Of a stretch of DNA of 64,000 nucleotides, positions 35,881-45,019 are shown in pieces. The stretch comes from Archangium gephyra (GTDB lineage: Bacteria > Myxococcota > Myxococcia > Myxococcales > Myxococcaceae): contig NZ_CP011509.1 in NCBI RefSeq assembly GCF_001027285.1, positions 5,418,501 to 5,482,500 of the forward strand, given 5' to 3'. The notes beneath the pieces are model-generated. The model was not told where the DNA came from. It made no database searches and saw only the letters and a list, made by a program, of their open reading frames with translations. The translations under genes were made by a program, and so were the position numbers. The stretch's first letter is position 1. Each line of letters begins with the position of its first letter.

Positions 35881-38385
35881 GTGAAAATGAGAATGCGAAC
35901 CATTTTCATAATCTCCTGTGTGTGGCTCCTCGGTGTCAGGGGGGCCCAGGCGCAAGCGCTTCCGTCTGGAGGAGCAGGGGAGGCCGCGGTGGCGCCAGCT
36001 CCGGTGGTGGTGCCGCCGAAGCTGATGGATTTCGTCGAGGCGGACTACCCGGCCCAGGCGAGGAGCGAGGGCCTGGAGGCGAGGGTGCGGCTTCGCCTGC
36101 GGATCGACGCCCAGGGCCACGTCACCGAGGCCGAGGTGATGGAGCCCGTGGGGCATGGCTTCGACGAGGCGGCGCGTGGGGCGGCACTCCGCTTCCGCTT
36201 CGAGCCGGCGAGGCGCGACGGGGAGGTGAAGCCCTCACGGCTCGTCTATGTCTATGAGTTCCGCCTGCCCCGGGAGAGCCCTCCGCCGCCCGAGGACAGC
36301 GCCGCCGGGAAGGAGCTCACGTCCGGTGCCGGGGAGCTGGGACCCATCGAGATCAGCGTCCAGGGCGAGAGCGAAGCGGAGCGCCGCCGCCAGTCCGCCG
36401 AGTCGGTGCGGGTGGTCGAGACGGAGCGCCTCCAGCGGGAGACGGCCGATCTGGGCGAGGCCCTGGCGCGCACCGAGGGCGTGGGGGTGCGGCGCGCGGG
36501 AGGGCTCGGCAGCCGTGCGCGCTTCTCGCTCGCGGGGCTCACGGATGAGCAGATCCGTTTCTTCATCGACGGCATTCCGCTCGAGCTGGCGGGCTTCGGG
36601 CCGGTGTTGGCCAACGTCCCCGTCAACCTCGTCGAGCGCGTGGAGCTCTACCAGGGCGTCGTTCCCATCCGCTTGGGGACGGATGCACTGGGAGGCGCGG
36701 TTCAGCTCGTCACCGACCGATCGGTGTATGGGACGGGCGCGGCCGCATCCTACGAGCTCGGGTCCTTCGACACGCATCGCCTCACGGCCGGTGTCCGGCA
36801 CCTCCAGGGGCCCACCGGGCTCCTCGTCCGGGCCAACGGCTTCCTGGACGACACCCACAATGACTATCGCATCAACGTCCGGGCCACCGACGCACAGGGG
36901 CGGCTCGTGCCCACGCTCGTCCCTCGCTTCCATGACGCCTACCGGACCCGGGGAGCGGGGGTGGAGGTGGGCTTCGTGGATCGGCCCTGGGCCCGCCGCC
37001 TGCTCCTGCGCGTGTTCGGCAGCGGGTACGAGAAGGAGCTCCAGCACAACCCCACCATGACGGTGCCCTATGGCGAGGTGGACCATGGGGAGCTCTCCGG
37101 AGGCGCCACCCTCCGGTTCGAGCAGACCTTCTTCGAGAGGCTCTCCGCCGACACGGTCGCTGGCTATTCCTGGCGCCAGACGCGCTTCACGGACGTGGGG
37201 GAGTGCGCCTACGACTGGTTCGGCCGGTGCGTCGAGAAGCTCCCTCAGCCGGGAGAGCTCGAGTCCCGAGCCGTCGAGCGGTACGTGGAGCAGCACACGG
37301 GCTTCGCACGGCTCAACCTGGGGTGGAACCTCTCCGCGCTCCACACGTTGCGACTCGCGGTGGCGCCCACCGTCGTGGTCCGGAGCGGCGAGGACCTCCG
37401 CATGCGAGCCCGTCAGGAGCTCGATCCGCTCTCGGGCGAGCGCAACCTGTTCTCCCTGGCCGGTGGCCTCGAATACGAGCTGGACGCTCTCGACGGGCGC
37501 CTGGAGAACATCGCCTTCCTCAAGGACTACCTTCAGTTCTCGCGCGCGGAGAAGCTCCTGCCGGGCGGCACCTTCACGCGGCTCGATCAGGACATCAATG
37601 GCGTGGGGTTGGGCAACAGCACCCGTTTCCGTTTCTCCCGGGAGCTCTACGCGAAGGCCTCCTACGAGTGGGCCACGCGCCTGCCTCGTCCGGACGAGCT
37701 CTTCGGTGATGGGGTGCTCGTCAACGAGAACCTCTCGCTGAAGCCCGAGCTCAGCCACAACTTCAATCTCGGGCTCGAGCTGGAGTCCTGGCGGACGCGG
37801 GCGGGAGACTTCCGGGGCAACGTGACGGGCTTCGGACGCCTCGCGGAGCAGCTCTTCCAACTCATCGGGCAGGAGAACTACTTCACCTGGCAGAACGTCT
37901 ACGCGGCCCGTTCCCTGGGGGTCGCCGCCGCGGCCGGGTGGACCTCTCCGGGGCAGTACCTCGTCCTCGACGGCAACGTCACCTGGCAGGACTTCCGCAA
38001 TACCTCCAACGAGGGGCTCTTTGGTGCCTACGAAGGGCAGCGCCTCCCGAACCGTCCCTACCTGCAGGCCCATGGCAGCGCCCGTTTCCAGCTCATGGAC
38101 CTGATGTGTCCCGGCGACGAGCTCTCGCTGACGTGGCACACCCGCTACGTCCACACCTTCTTCCGCTCCTGGGAAGGACTGGGACAGGTGGACTCCAAGC
38201 GGGTGATCCCCTCCCAACTCCTGCACTCGCTCGGCCTCACCTACGTCTTCCGCAACGCGCCCACCACGCTGAGCTGGACGATTGACGTGCAGAACCTCAC
38301 CGATGCGCTCGCGTTCGACTTCTACGGCGTCCAGCGCCCCGGGCGGAGCCTCTTCGCCAAACTCACGGTGGATCTCGGCGGCTGA
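35881..38385 (+). CDS. mxcH: TonB-dependent siderophore receptor with N-terminal TonB-like domain
   Basis: An 834-residue outer-membrane receptor. A short signal sequence (IFIISCVWLLGVRGAQA) precedes a TonB C-terminal-type domain at about 48-130 (LMDFVEADYPAQARSEG, RIDAQGHVTEAEVMEPVGHG, ALRFRFEPA). The plug follows (SVRVVETERLQRETADLGEA, RFFIDGIPLELAG, VELYQGVVPIRLGTDALGGA), and then a 22-strand-type barrel ending LFAKLTVDLGG, without the usual terminal Phe. It should import ferric myxochelin. GTG at 35881 and ATGs at 35887 and 35893 all compete as starts, and a Fur box overlaps them. Known in myxochelin loci as MxcH by position; the fused TonB domain is unusual generally but seen in deltaproteobacterial receptors. 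Confidence 0.85.
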   Translation: MKMRMRTIFIISCVWLLGVRGAQAQALPSGGAGEAAVAPAPVVVPPKLMDFVEADYPAQARSEGLEARVRLRLRIDAQGHVTEAEVMEPVGHGFDEAARGAALRFRFEPARRDGEVKPSRLVYVYEFRLPRESPPPPEDSAAGKELTSGAGELGPIEISVQGESEAERRRQSAESVRVVETERLQRETADLGEALARTEGVGVRRAGGLGSRARFSLAGLTDEQIRFFIDGIPLELAGFGPVLANVPVNLVERVELYQGVVPIRLGTDALGGAVQLVTDRSVYGTGAAASYELGSFDTHRLTAGVRHLQGPTGLLVRANGFLDDTHNDYRINVRATDAQGRLVPTLVPRFHDAYRTRGAGVEVGFVDRPWARRLLLRVFGSGYEKELQHNPTMTVPYGEVDHGELSGGATLRFEQTFFERLSADTVAGYSWRQTRFTDVGECAYDWFGRCVEKLPQPGELESRAVERYVEQHTGFARLNLGWNLSALHTLRLAVAPTVVVRSGEDLRMRARQELDPLSGERNLFSLAGGLEYELDALDGRLENIAFLKDYLQFSRAEKLLPGGTFTRLDQDINGVGLGNSTRFRFSRELYAKASYEWATRLPRPDELFGDGVLVNENLSLKPELSHNFNLGLELESWRTRAGDFRGNVTGFGRLAEQLFQLIGQENYFTWQNVYAARSLGVAAAAGWTSPGQYLVLDGNVTWQDFRNTSNEGLFGAYEGQRLPNRPYLQAHGSARFQLMDLMCPGDELSLTWHTRYVHTFFRSWEGLGQVDSKRVIPSQLLHSLGLTYVFRNAPTTLSWTIDVQNLTDALAFDFYGVQRPGRSLFAKLTVDLGG
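35889..35907 (+). promoter_or_regulatory. Fur box overlapping the start codons of the receptor gene
   Basis: GAGAATGCGAACCATTTTC matches the Fur consensus at 14 of 19 positions and lies over codons 3-9 of the receptor. Fur bound here would block early elongation or an overlapping promoter, or else the true promoter and start lie differently from what the reading frame suggests. Confidence 0.7.
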
Positions 38386-38432
38386 GCCCGTTGCCAGCCA
38401 TTGCAACTCCAGACAGCAGAAAGGCAATTCAC

Positions 38433-39659
38433 ATGAGACTCTCGCTTCCCCTTCGTTCGGTGCGCCTCGCCGTCACGGCGCTCGTCCTCCCCCTGTTCGC
38501 CGGCTGTGAGACCGGGAAGCCGGATCCCTCCGGTTCGGGCAATGGGCCCGTGTATGCCATCACGACGCAGGTCATCACGACCGATGATCCCCAGAGCTAC
38601 GTCCTCCTGACGGACAAGGTGGACCACACCGAGCCGCTGTCGCTGGCGCAGGGCATCGAGATTCCCGGGCGCGCGCTCGGGGTGGGCCTTCCGAAGTCGG
38701 GCGCGCTCTTCGTGGCCGGAAACGAGGCCCCCACGGTCACCCGCTACAACCTGACGAGTGACGGCCGCCTGGAGGAAGGCGCCACCGTGAGCTTCGCGGG
38801 CCAGGGCGTGGCGTCGATCGGCGAGTACCAGAACCAGTTCCAGTTCATCTCGGAGAGCAAGGCGTACTACTTCGACAGCCGCACCTCGAAGGCCATCGTC
38901 TGGAATCCCAGCGACATGTCGGTCACGGGGAGCATCCACCTCGAGGGGATCGCCATCGAGGGGGCGCTCCTCACCTTCTCGGCGCTGCCCGTCCGCCTCG
39001 AGAACCAGGTGATCATGCCGCTGGGTTGGCGCCCGGCCACGGGGATCGGCATCACGAAGCAGGCGGGGGTCGTCGTCATCGACACGAGGACCGACACGGC
39101 GACGGTCGTGAAGGACGATCGCTGCGGTTACGTGCGCGATGGGGTCATGGGCCCTGACGGGCTGCTGTACCTCGCGACGGAGGTGTACGGCGCGGCGGTG
39201 CGCCGGGTCGCGGGCAGCAATACGCCCGTGCCGTGCCTGCTCCGCTTCGACCCGAAGACGCTCGCGTTCGATCCTGAGTTCAACGTCGAGCTCGGCACGC
39301 TCGTCAACGGAGGCACCGCCGGCTCGCTGCTCCCCGGGCCCCAGGCGGGGACTGCCTACCTGCGCGTCTTCGATGAGAGCCTCTTCGAGGTGAAGGCGGG
39401 GGTCCACCCCCGGACGATGGCGAGCGCGCCCGCGTGGAAGTGGTGGCAGCTGCGGCTCGACACCCTGAAGGCCACGCCCGTCGAGGCGCTCCCGGCGACC
39501 ACGGGCAGCACCTTCCTCTTCGAGGCCGATGACCGGAAGCTCTTCACCGAGTTCGCGAGCGGCTCGGCGGCGACGAGCATTCGCGAGCTGACGGACCAGA
39601 GTGGAAAGGTGACGGCGACCCTGCCGGGCCTTGGCTTCTCCTTCGTGCAGCTGCGCTGA
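38433..39659 (+). CDS. Siderophore-operon lipoprotein, beta-propeller-like
   Basis: The 408-residue product has a lipoprotein signal, RLAVTALVLPLFAGCETG, with lipid Cys24. The remainder is beta-rich with repeated phrases such as VTRYNLTSDGRLEEGATVSF, FDSRTSKAIVWNPSDM, VVVIDTRTDTATVV and LLRFDPKTLAFDPEF, suggesting a seven-bladed propeller resembling the DUF4374-type proteins that accompany TonB receptors. ATG at 38433 follows AAAGG; an earlier frame start would remove the signal from the N-terminus. Its place between receptor and PepSY protein suggests a role in binding or handing over ferric siderophore at the membrane. It may correspond to MxcI of other clusters, but I cannot verify that. 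Confidence 0.65.
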   Translation: MRLSLPLRSVRLAVTALVLPLFAGCETGKPDPSGSGNGPVYAITTQVITTDDPQSYVLLTDKVDHTEPLSLAQGIEIPGRALGVGLPKSGALFVAGNEAPTVTRYNLTSDGRLEEGATVSFAGQGVASIGEYQNQFQFISESKAYYFDSRTSKAIVWNPSDMSVTGSIHLEGIAIEGALLTFSALPVRLENQVIMPLGWRPATGIGITKQAGVVVIDTRTDTATVVKDDRCGYVRDGVMGPDGLLYLATEVYGAAVRRVAGSNTPVPCLLRFDPKTLAFDPEFNVELGTLVNGGTAGSLLPGPQAGTAYLRVFDESLFEVKAGVHPRTMASAPAWKWWQLRLDTLKATPVEALPATTGSTFLFEADDRKLFTEFASGSAATSIRELTDQSGKVTATLPGLGFSFVQLR

Positions 39660-39667
39660 GTCCACCG

Positions 39668-40711
39668 ATGACCAACGACCTCCCCGTCACGTCCCCGCAG
39701 CCCGAGTCCCCGGTGCGTCCGCAGCAGCGCTATCAGCGCGTGATGAAGCTCGTGCGCCGGACGCACATGTACCTCGGGTTGCTGCTCTTCCCCTGGCTGC
39801 TGGTGTTCGGCGTCAGCGGGATGCTGTTCAACCACCCCAACTTCGGCGAGGACGTGAAGATGCGCGCGCTCTCCGGAGAGCAGCTCCGCTCGCTCACGGG
39901 GCTGGAGCCGGTGGATGCCGGGGGGATTGCGCGGGAGGTCGTCACGCGGCTGAACGCGGAGGGGAGCGGCCAGGGGGAGCGCTACCAGCTCGATCCTGGC
40001 TTCGCGAGCCGCTACTCGGGTTTCACGGTGATGATGGCGCCGGGCGAGGGGGTGAATCACATCCTGATCGTGGACCTGAACGATGGCACGGGGACCCTGG
40101 CGACGCGCGCCACCGGGTCCTCGCAACCCCGGGAGCCGGCGCCGTTCTCGGGGGAGACCGTGTCCCTGCCGGAGCACTCGCTGGCCGCGGTCGAATCCAA
40201 GATGGCCCAGCTCCTGCCGAAGCTGGACATCCAGGCGAAGACGCCCCTTCGCGCCAATCCTCGTAGCGCACCGGAGGTGCGGTTCCGGATGACGGACGCG
40301 AAGGATCGGGTGTGGAACGTGACCTACAATCTGGGCTCGGGCCGCCTGGACGGACGCCTCGCCGAGGCCACACCGGCGTTGAGCGTCAACGAGCTGCTCA
40401 CCAAGCTGCACACGACGCACCACTACCCGCTGGATGTGGGCTTCACCTGGGTATGGGCGCTGTTCGCGGACATCACCGGGTTGATGATCGTCTTCTGGGC
40501 GGTGTCTGGCCTGTTCATGTGGTGGCAGATGAAGCCCACCCGGGTGATTGGCGTCGCGGCCATCAGCCTGGCGCTCGGCCTGGGCCTGGTGATCATTGGA
40601 GGCACGCTGGCGGAGCTACAGTTTGGCAACGTGCAGAAGCGCACCGGTCCTGGCGACGGGCAACCCCCGCCGCAGGCGAAGCCCGCCCAGCAGGCCAAGG
40701 CGGCTCCGTAA
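39668..40711 (+). CDS. PepSY-associated transmembrane protein (iron-uptake type)
   Basis: A 347-residue inner-membrane protein. MKLVRRTHMYLGLLLFPWLLVFGVSGMLFNHP is the PepSY_TM entry span with a conserved His. Two spans at about 255-310 follow (LHTTHHYPLDVGFTWVWALF ... LMIVFWAVSGLFMWWQMK, then ISLALGLGLVIIGGTL). A large periplasmic portion lies between. Proteins of this kind sit next to TonB receptors and are thought to help reduce or release iron from siderophores. The C-terminal tail is rich in Pro/Gln/Ala/Lys. It begins eight bases after the lipoprotein gene and is the last gene of the iron locus. Confidence 0.75.
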   Translation: MTNDLPVTSPQPESPVRPQQRYQRVMKLVRRTHMYLGLLLFPWLLVFGVSGMLFNHPNFGEDVKMRALSGEQLRSLTGLEPVDAGGIAREVVTRLNAEGSGQGERYQLDPGFASRYSGFTVMMAPGEGVNHILIVDLNDGTGTLATRATGSSQPREPAPFSGETVSLPEHSLAAVESKMAQLLPKLDIQAKTPLRANPRSAPEVRFRMTDAKDRVWNVTYNLGSGRLDGRLAEATPALSVNELLTKLHTTHHYPLDVGFTWVWALFADITGLMIVFWAVSGLFMWWQMKPTRVIGVAAISLALGLGLVIIGGTLAELQFGNVQKRTGPGDGQPPPQAKPAQQAKAAP

Positions 40712-40752
40712 GGCGCTATCATGCGCCCATGGCGCCATCCACGAGGAGGAGC

Positions 40753-42192
40753 ATGAACCGGGAGAGACTCCTGCTCCCCCTCGTCGCGAGCCTCGTCTTC
40801 GCGGCCTCATGTGCTACCTCGCGGCCTCTCGCCTCGGAGGTGGAGCCGCGGGCACAGGCTCCGGACGCGTCTCAACGGACCGAGCCAGCAGGTGGACCCT
40901 CGTGGCCGGAGTCTCCACCCGTGCGCATCCGCACGCGGCCTGAGGGCCAGCTGCGGCTGACGTTCCCGCCTCCAGCCCTCCATCCAGACCTGGCGCGGCT
41001 GGGCGTGGAGGAGGTGCGCCCGCTCCTCGCGGCTTTCGACGCTCTCCGCCCACGGAGTCCTCTTCCGCTCCGGCTGCTTGAAATGCCGGGGGGAACCCAA
41101 TCGAATCGGAACCTCGCCGCTTCGTGGGAGTCGAGGCTGCGCGAGGACTTCTTCTCCCTCTACGGTCCGCCTCTCCTTCCTGTACCGGAGTCACTGGAGA
41201 CGAGCCGTCTGCTGCTCGCCCTCCAACTCTCCACGCGCTACATGGATGACGGCATCCGCGAGGCCGCCCGGGAACTCTTCAGCGCTCCGGCCTTCCTGGT
41301 GAGTGTCTCGCTCGCCATCACGGTGTACTTCGCCGCCTGGCTGGCGCCGGAACCCTTCTTCTCCAAGGGCTTCGCCGCCGCGCTCACCGTGCGTCTGGCG
41401 CTGCTGGTGGGATTGGTGGAGTTGGGACGCCTCGCCCATGCGTGCATCCGCCTGTACCAGGAGGCCGAGGCCGCCACGTCGCCCCAGGAACTGGAGGCCG
41501 CGTCCGAGCGCTTCGGTAGGGCACTGGGCGGTGCAGGCCTCCGGGTGCTGGTGGTGGTGGCCAGCTTGGGGGTGCCCCAGGTGCTGCCCAAAGTGCCCGA
41601 GGGTGGCCTCTGGACGCTGCTGAGCCCCCTTCGTCATGCACCCGCGGGCGGGCAGGCGTTGGAGTCGATCACCACTGCCCATGTGTTGGCGGATGGCTCC
41701 TTGCTTGTCACCGGGGTGGCCGCGGGGACTTCCGCCACATCGCTCTGTGGCGAGCTCGCCACCTGCATGATGACGGAGGGCGCGGGTGATTCCTCCGGTG
41801 GCGGCCAGAAGCTCTCCACCCGCTACGGCAAGCCCCATACCCGGCAGAATCCAACGCACAACGAGGCCATTGAAGAAGAACTGGCCAGGCGCGAGGCGGC
41901 TGGACATACGGATCTGCGCAAGAACCTGGCGCAAGAGAATGCCAGGAAGCAGCGTGTCTTTACCGAGAGAGCTTCCGATGGAGCTGGTTTCCGTAGGCCG
42001 GATGTGTCCTCGATACGCCCCGATGGCATACGGCATAACACCAACTATGTCTCCAACCCGAAGGACTTGCGGCGTGAGCTGGATGTTTTCGCTTCAATGG
42101 TCCGGGCAGACCAGAATGCCATCCACGAACTGTATCTGCTCGATGGCAGTCTGGTCCGGCGGTATGTGCCTCCAGGTGTCAGCTTCCCGTAA
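40753..42192 (+). CDS. SitA5-like lipoprotein polymorphic toxin
   Basis: A 479-residue lipoprotein toxin. The start at 40753 is set by AGGAGGAGC and gives a signal ending LVASLVFAASC (Cys20); the ATG at 40729 lengthens it needlessly. A middle region has hydrophobic helices (FLVSVSLAITVYFAAWLAPE, TVRLALLVGLVELG, LRVLVVVASLGVPQV) laid out like the WHH toxins at 21617 and 23669. The last 130 residues form a hydrophilic tip (RQNPTHNEAIEEELARREAA, RRPDVSSIRPDG, HNTNYV) with the spacing of a PD-(D/E)xK-like nuclease, which I cannot confirm. A HEAT-repeat gene follows after 14 bases and is the likely immunity gene. Confidence 0.7.
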   Translation: MNRERLLLPLVASLVFAASCATSRPLASEVEPRAQAPDASQRTEPAGGPSWPESPPVRIRTRPEGQLRLTFPPPALHPDLARLGVEEVRPLLAAFDALRPRSPLPLRLLEMPGGTQSNRNLAASWESRLREDFFSLYGPPLLPVPESLETSRLLLALQLSTRYMDDGIREAARELFSAPAFLVSVSLAITVYFAAWLAPEPFFSKGFAAALTVRLALLVGLVELGRLAHACIRLYQEAEAATSPQELEAASERFGRALGGAGLRVLVVVASLGVPQVLPKVPEGGLWTLLSPLRHAPAGGQALESITTAHVLADGSLLVTGVAAGTSATSLCGELATCMMTEGAGDSSGGGQKLSTRYGKPHTRQNPTHNEAIEEELARREAAGHTDLRKNLAQENARKQRVFTERASDGAGFRRPDVSSIRPDGIRHNTNYVSNPKDLRRELDVFASMVRADQNAIHELYLLDGSLVRRYVPPGVSFP

Positions 42193-42206
42193 CAGGTGCT
42201 CGAGAG

Positions 42207-43199
42207 ATGGCTCGTGGAACGGACATGGTGCAGGTGAGGGACGAACTGGTGGAGGCGCACTCCTGGGGGGATGAGGCCCGGGCGCGTGCTCTGGTGTCCA
42301 GGCTTGGCGAGCAGCCCCGGAAGGCGAGGGCCCTGCTGGAAGCCATGCTGCAAGATCCGGATGCCCAGGTCAGACAGGCTGCTGTCTTTGGCCTGGGCGA
42401 GCTCGGTGGCGCTGCCAGTGTCCGTCGCCTGGAACAGCAGCTTGCCCTGGAGGAGGCGAGGGGCGATTACGATGGAGCGTCCGTCGCGGAGGAGATCACC
42501 CTGGCGCTCGGGCGTATCGACGAACACGGCGCAAGGGCGAGTCTGGTTCGGAGATTGGAGCGGCTTGTCGCGGGAAAACCAGACGCCTCGGATGTGAACA
42601 TGGTGGCCTCCGCTCTCTGGCGAAGGCGTCATCCAGACCTGTTACCCGCTATTCGGCGGAGCCTGGAACGACTTGCATCACCCGCACCGGGTTGCCTGCG
42701 GGGCCTGCTCATCCTCCTGGAGAAGACTCCCGAAGAGCTCAGCGCCTGGGCCTGTGACTCCTCCGTGTCTCTGGAGGACAAGACAGGGGTTCTCGCGCTG
42801 CTCAAGGAGGCGTTGCCGGAAGCATGGGTTGCCAGCCTTCCCGCGTTCATCTCCGCGGCCAATGCTCTGAACGAGTCTGACCTGGGTCCGCGGAGTGACG
42901 CCGAGTATTACTGCGATCGCCTCTTCTCCCTGCTGCTGGGGCACCACGAGCGTGTCCTCTCCGTATTTTCCGAGGCGCTCCGCTCCGAGTTACGCGATGT
43001 GGCACGGAGGGTGATCGTGGCCACCGCACCCAACGGCTCCGTGCGAGCCGCGAGCCTGCTCCAATTCATCGGCCAGCCCGAGGACGTGGCGTTCCTCGAG
43101 GCCCACCGTCCGGCGGAGCCGATCCTGGCCGAGGTCTTCGAAAAAGCCGCGAGGGGGCTGCGTGGCCTTCAGAAGGAGCGCCCCTCGGAGCCTCAGTAG
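42207..43199 (+). CDS. HEAT-repeat protein, probable immunity partner
   Basis: A 330-residue cytoplasmic helical-repeat protein. The clearest HEAT unit is LLEAMLQDPDAQVRQAAVFGLGELGGAASV, followed by SVAEEITLALGRIDEHGARAS; later helices are more degenerate. ATG at 42207 or 42225 may be the start. It is 14 bases behind the toxin and on the same strand, the position of SitI genes, so neutralising that toxin is the simplest reading. Its 3' end overlaps the convergent gene by seven bases. Confidence 0.6.
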   Translation: MARGTDMVQVRDELVEAHSWGDEARARALVSRLGEQPRKARALLEAMLQDPDAQVRQAAVFGLGELGGAASVRRLEQQLALEEARGDYDGASVAEEITLALGRIDEHGARASLVRRLERLVAGKPDASDVNMVASALWRRRHPDLLPAIRRSLERLASPAPGCLRGLLILLEKTPEELSAWACDSSVSLEDKTGVLALLKEALPEAWVASLPAFISAANALNESDLGPRSDAEYYCDRLFSLLLGHHERVLSVFSEALRSELRDVARRVIVATAPNGSVRAASLLQFIGQPEDVAFLEAHRPAEPILAEVFEKAARGLRGLQKERPSEPQ

Positions 43200-45019
43200 A
43201 GATTCACCGCATCGAAGGGGCGGTTGAGCTTGCTGCGCGCGCGGGGCAGGGCCTTGCGCACGGCCTCGGCGTCACCGCGCGAGAGCGCCTGCACCAGCGG
43301 CTCCGTCTCCGCTGGCGTCGTGGTGCTCGCCTGGGCGCAGCGCAGTGCTTCCGTCCAGTCCCCGCTGCCCTCGGCCAGCGCCTGTCCCGCCAGGCTCTGC
43401 GCCGCCCGCAGCGGATCACCAATGACTCGCGCATGCTCCGCCGCCCGCGAGAACCACTGCGCCGCGGTGGCCCGCTCCGTGTCCAACAGGTGCAACCCCA
43501 GGTCCGCGGCGATCACCTGCTGGTGCAGGGGGTCTCCCAGCTCCCCGGCGCACGTGAAGGCCTCGGTGTAGCTGGCCACCGCCGCCTCGCGCTCCCCGTT
43601 GGCCATCTGCAGCGCCGCCAGCCGGTATCGGTGGTGCTTGGCGAAGTTCGCGCCCCAGTTCGCGCTGATCTTCTCGAAGCGCCTCCAGATGGCGATGGAC
43701 TCCGGGAAGTTCCTCGCCGTCTCCTGCAGGTAGCTGGCGTTGGAGATGAGGTTGATCTTCAGGTGCGTGGCGCTCGCGTCGTGCAGGTCTCCCACGCAGC
43801 GCATCGCCAGCTTCTCCTGCTCCTGCGCCAGGGGGAGCTTCTTCTCCAGGAAGTACGTGAGCGCGTACACGTTGCGCAGCCACGCCTCGTGCAGCTTGCG
43901 CAGTGGCGTGTCCAGCCCCGACATCAGCGCGATTCCCGCCTCCACCTCGGCCCGGGCATCCGGCAGCTGCGCCAGGCGCTTGGTGCGCGTGAGGGCCCGG
44001 AACATGTGCATGTGCGCCCGCCGCTCCGGCGGCGCCTGACGCTCCAGCCCCCGGCCGAACGCCTCCAGCGCCTCGTCGTGCTGGCCGGTGAAGACGTGCA
44101 CCACGCCGATGCCCCGCTCGAAGAGCACGCGCAGCTCCTCCGCGTCCCCCAGGCTGCCCTTGTCGATCTCGATGGCCGGTGTGGAGAAGCCCGTGTCGAG
44201 CGCGTCCCAGCCCTCGGCCACGCGCGCCGGGGAGAGCCCCGCCCCCGCCGCGTCGAGCAGCGCCAGCCCGCGCTCGGCGGCGAGCATGGCCCCCTCGTAA
44301 TTGGTGGTGAAGAAGCAGCTGCGGATGGCGAGCACGGCCGCGGCGATGCGGTGCTCCAACGGCGCTTCATCGTCCACCACGGCGCCCAGATAGCGGCCCT
44401 CCAGGTCCACCGCCGGCTCGAGCGCCCGGCCCGACACGGGGCCCACTCCGCCCCCCGGGGGCGTGGTGCGCATGCGCTCGCACAGCGAGCCGAGGAAGTC
44501 CCTGCGTCTGCCCTCGAAGGCGGCGGCGTAGTACGGCCGGCGCGCGTTCCAGCCCGTGAGCAGGATGCGGCCCTCCAGCTGCTCCAGCCGGCCCCACTCG
44601 GCCGCGCGCATCACCGCGCGCAGGCTCACCAGATCGCACTCGCCCGCGCCGTGGATGACGAGCGGCCGGCCGCTCACCCGCAGCGTCTCCACGATGGCGC
44701 GCGCCGCCAGGTTGAGCACCCAGAACATCTGCTCGGACTCGCGGTGGAGCCGCCGCTCGGACGGGGTGAGCGCCAGGTCCGTCAGGTCCGGCGCACCCTG
44801 GATGGAGCCCGGGAAGAGGCGGTTCCACTCGGCGGGGCGCTGTTGGGCCAGGGGACGCACGGCCTCGGGGGCCGCGTCCTCGCAGGCCCGGAGGATCTTC
44901 CTCAGTCCTCCGAACGCCACGGGCAGCGCCACGCCGGCATCCACCTCGATGGCCCTGCCCGGCACCACGGCGGGCGAGCCACCATCGACCAACACCGCGA
45001 TCGCGCTCCGATTACTCAC
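43193..45019 (-). CDS. Helical-repeat (TPR-like) protein of unknown function
   Basis: A 608-residue protein that is not recognised by name. The N-terminal 250 residues mix beta and alpha elements (IHGAGECDLVSLRAVMRAAE, RILLTGWNARRPYYAAAFEG); the last 330 show TPR-like helix pairs (FTGQHDEALEAFGRGLERQ, REAAVASYTEAFTCAGELGD, ERATAAQWFSRAAEHARVIGD, RAAQSLAGQALAEG). The GTG at 45019 is preferred because GAGG lies just before it; a GTG two codons earlier also exists. It is divergent from the DAC-like gene across 121 bp, so the two may be co-regulated. TPR proteins of this sort act as scaffolds or sensors. Confidence 0.6.
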   Translation of the reverse strand: MSNRSAIAVLVDGGSPAVVPGRAIEVDAGVALPVAFGGLRKILRACEDAAPEAVRPLAQQRPAEWNRLFPGSIQGAPDLTDLALTPSERRLHRESEQMFWVLNLAARAIVETLRVSGRPLVIHGAGECDLVSLRAVMRAAEWGRLEQLEGRILLTGWNARRPYYAAAFEGRRRDFLGSLCERMRTTPPGGGVGPVSGRALEPAVDLEGRYLGAVVDDEAPLEHRIAAAVLAIRSCFFTTNYEGAMLAAERGLALLDAAGAGLSPARVAEGWDALDTGFSTPAIEIDKGSLGDAEELRVLFERGIGVVHVFTGQHDEALEAFGRGLERQAPPERRAHMHMFRALTRTKRLAQLPDARAEVEAGIALMSGLDTPLRKLHEAWLRNVYALTYFLEKKLPLAQEQEKLAMRCVGDLHDASATHLKINLISNASYLQETARNFPESIAIWRRFEKISANWGANFAKHHRYRLAALQMANGEREAAVASYTEAFTCAGELGDPLHQQVIAADLGLHLLDTERATAAQWFSRAAEHARVIGDPLRAAQSLAGQALAEGSGDWTEALRCAQASTTTPAETEPLVQALSRGDAEAVRKALPRARSKLNRPFDAVNLY

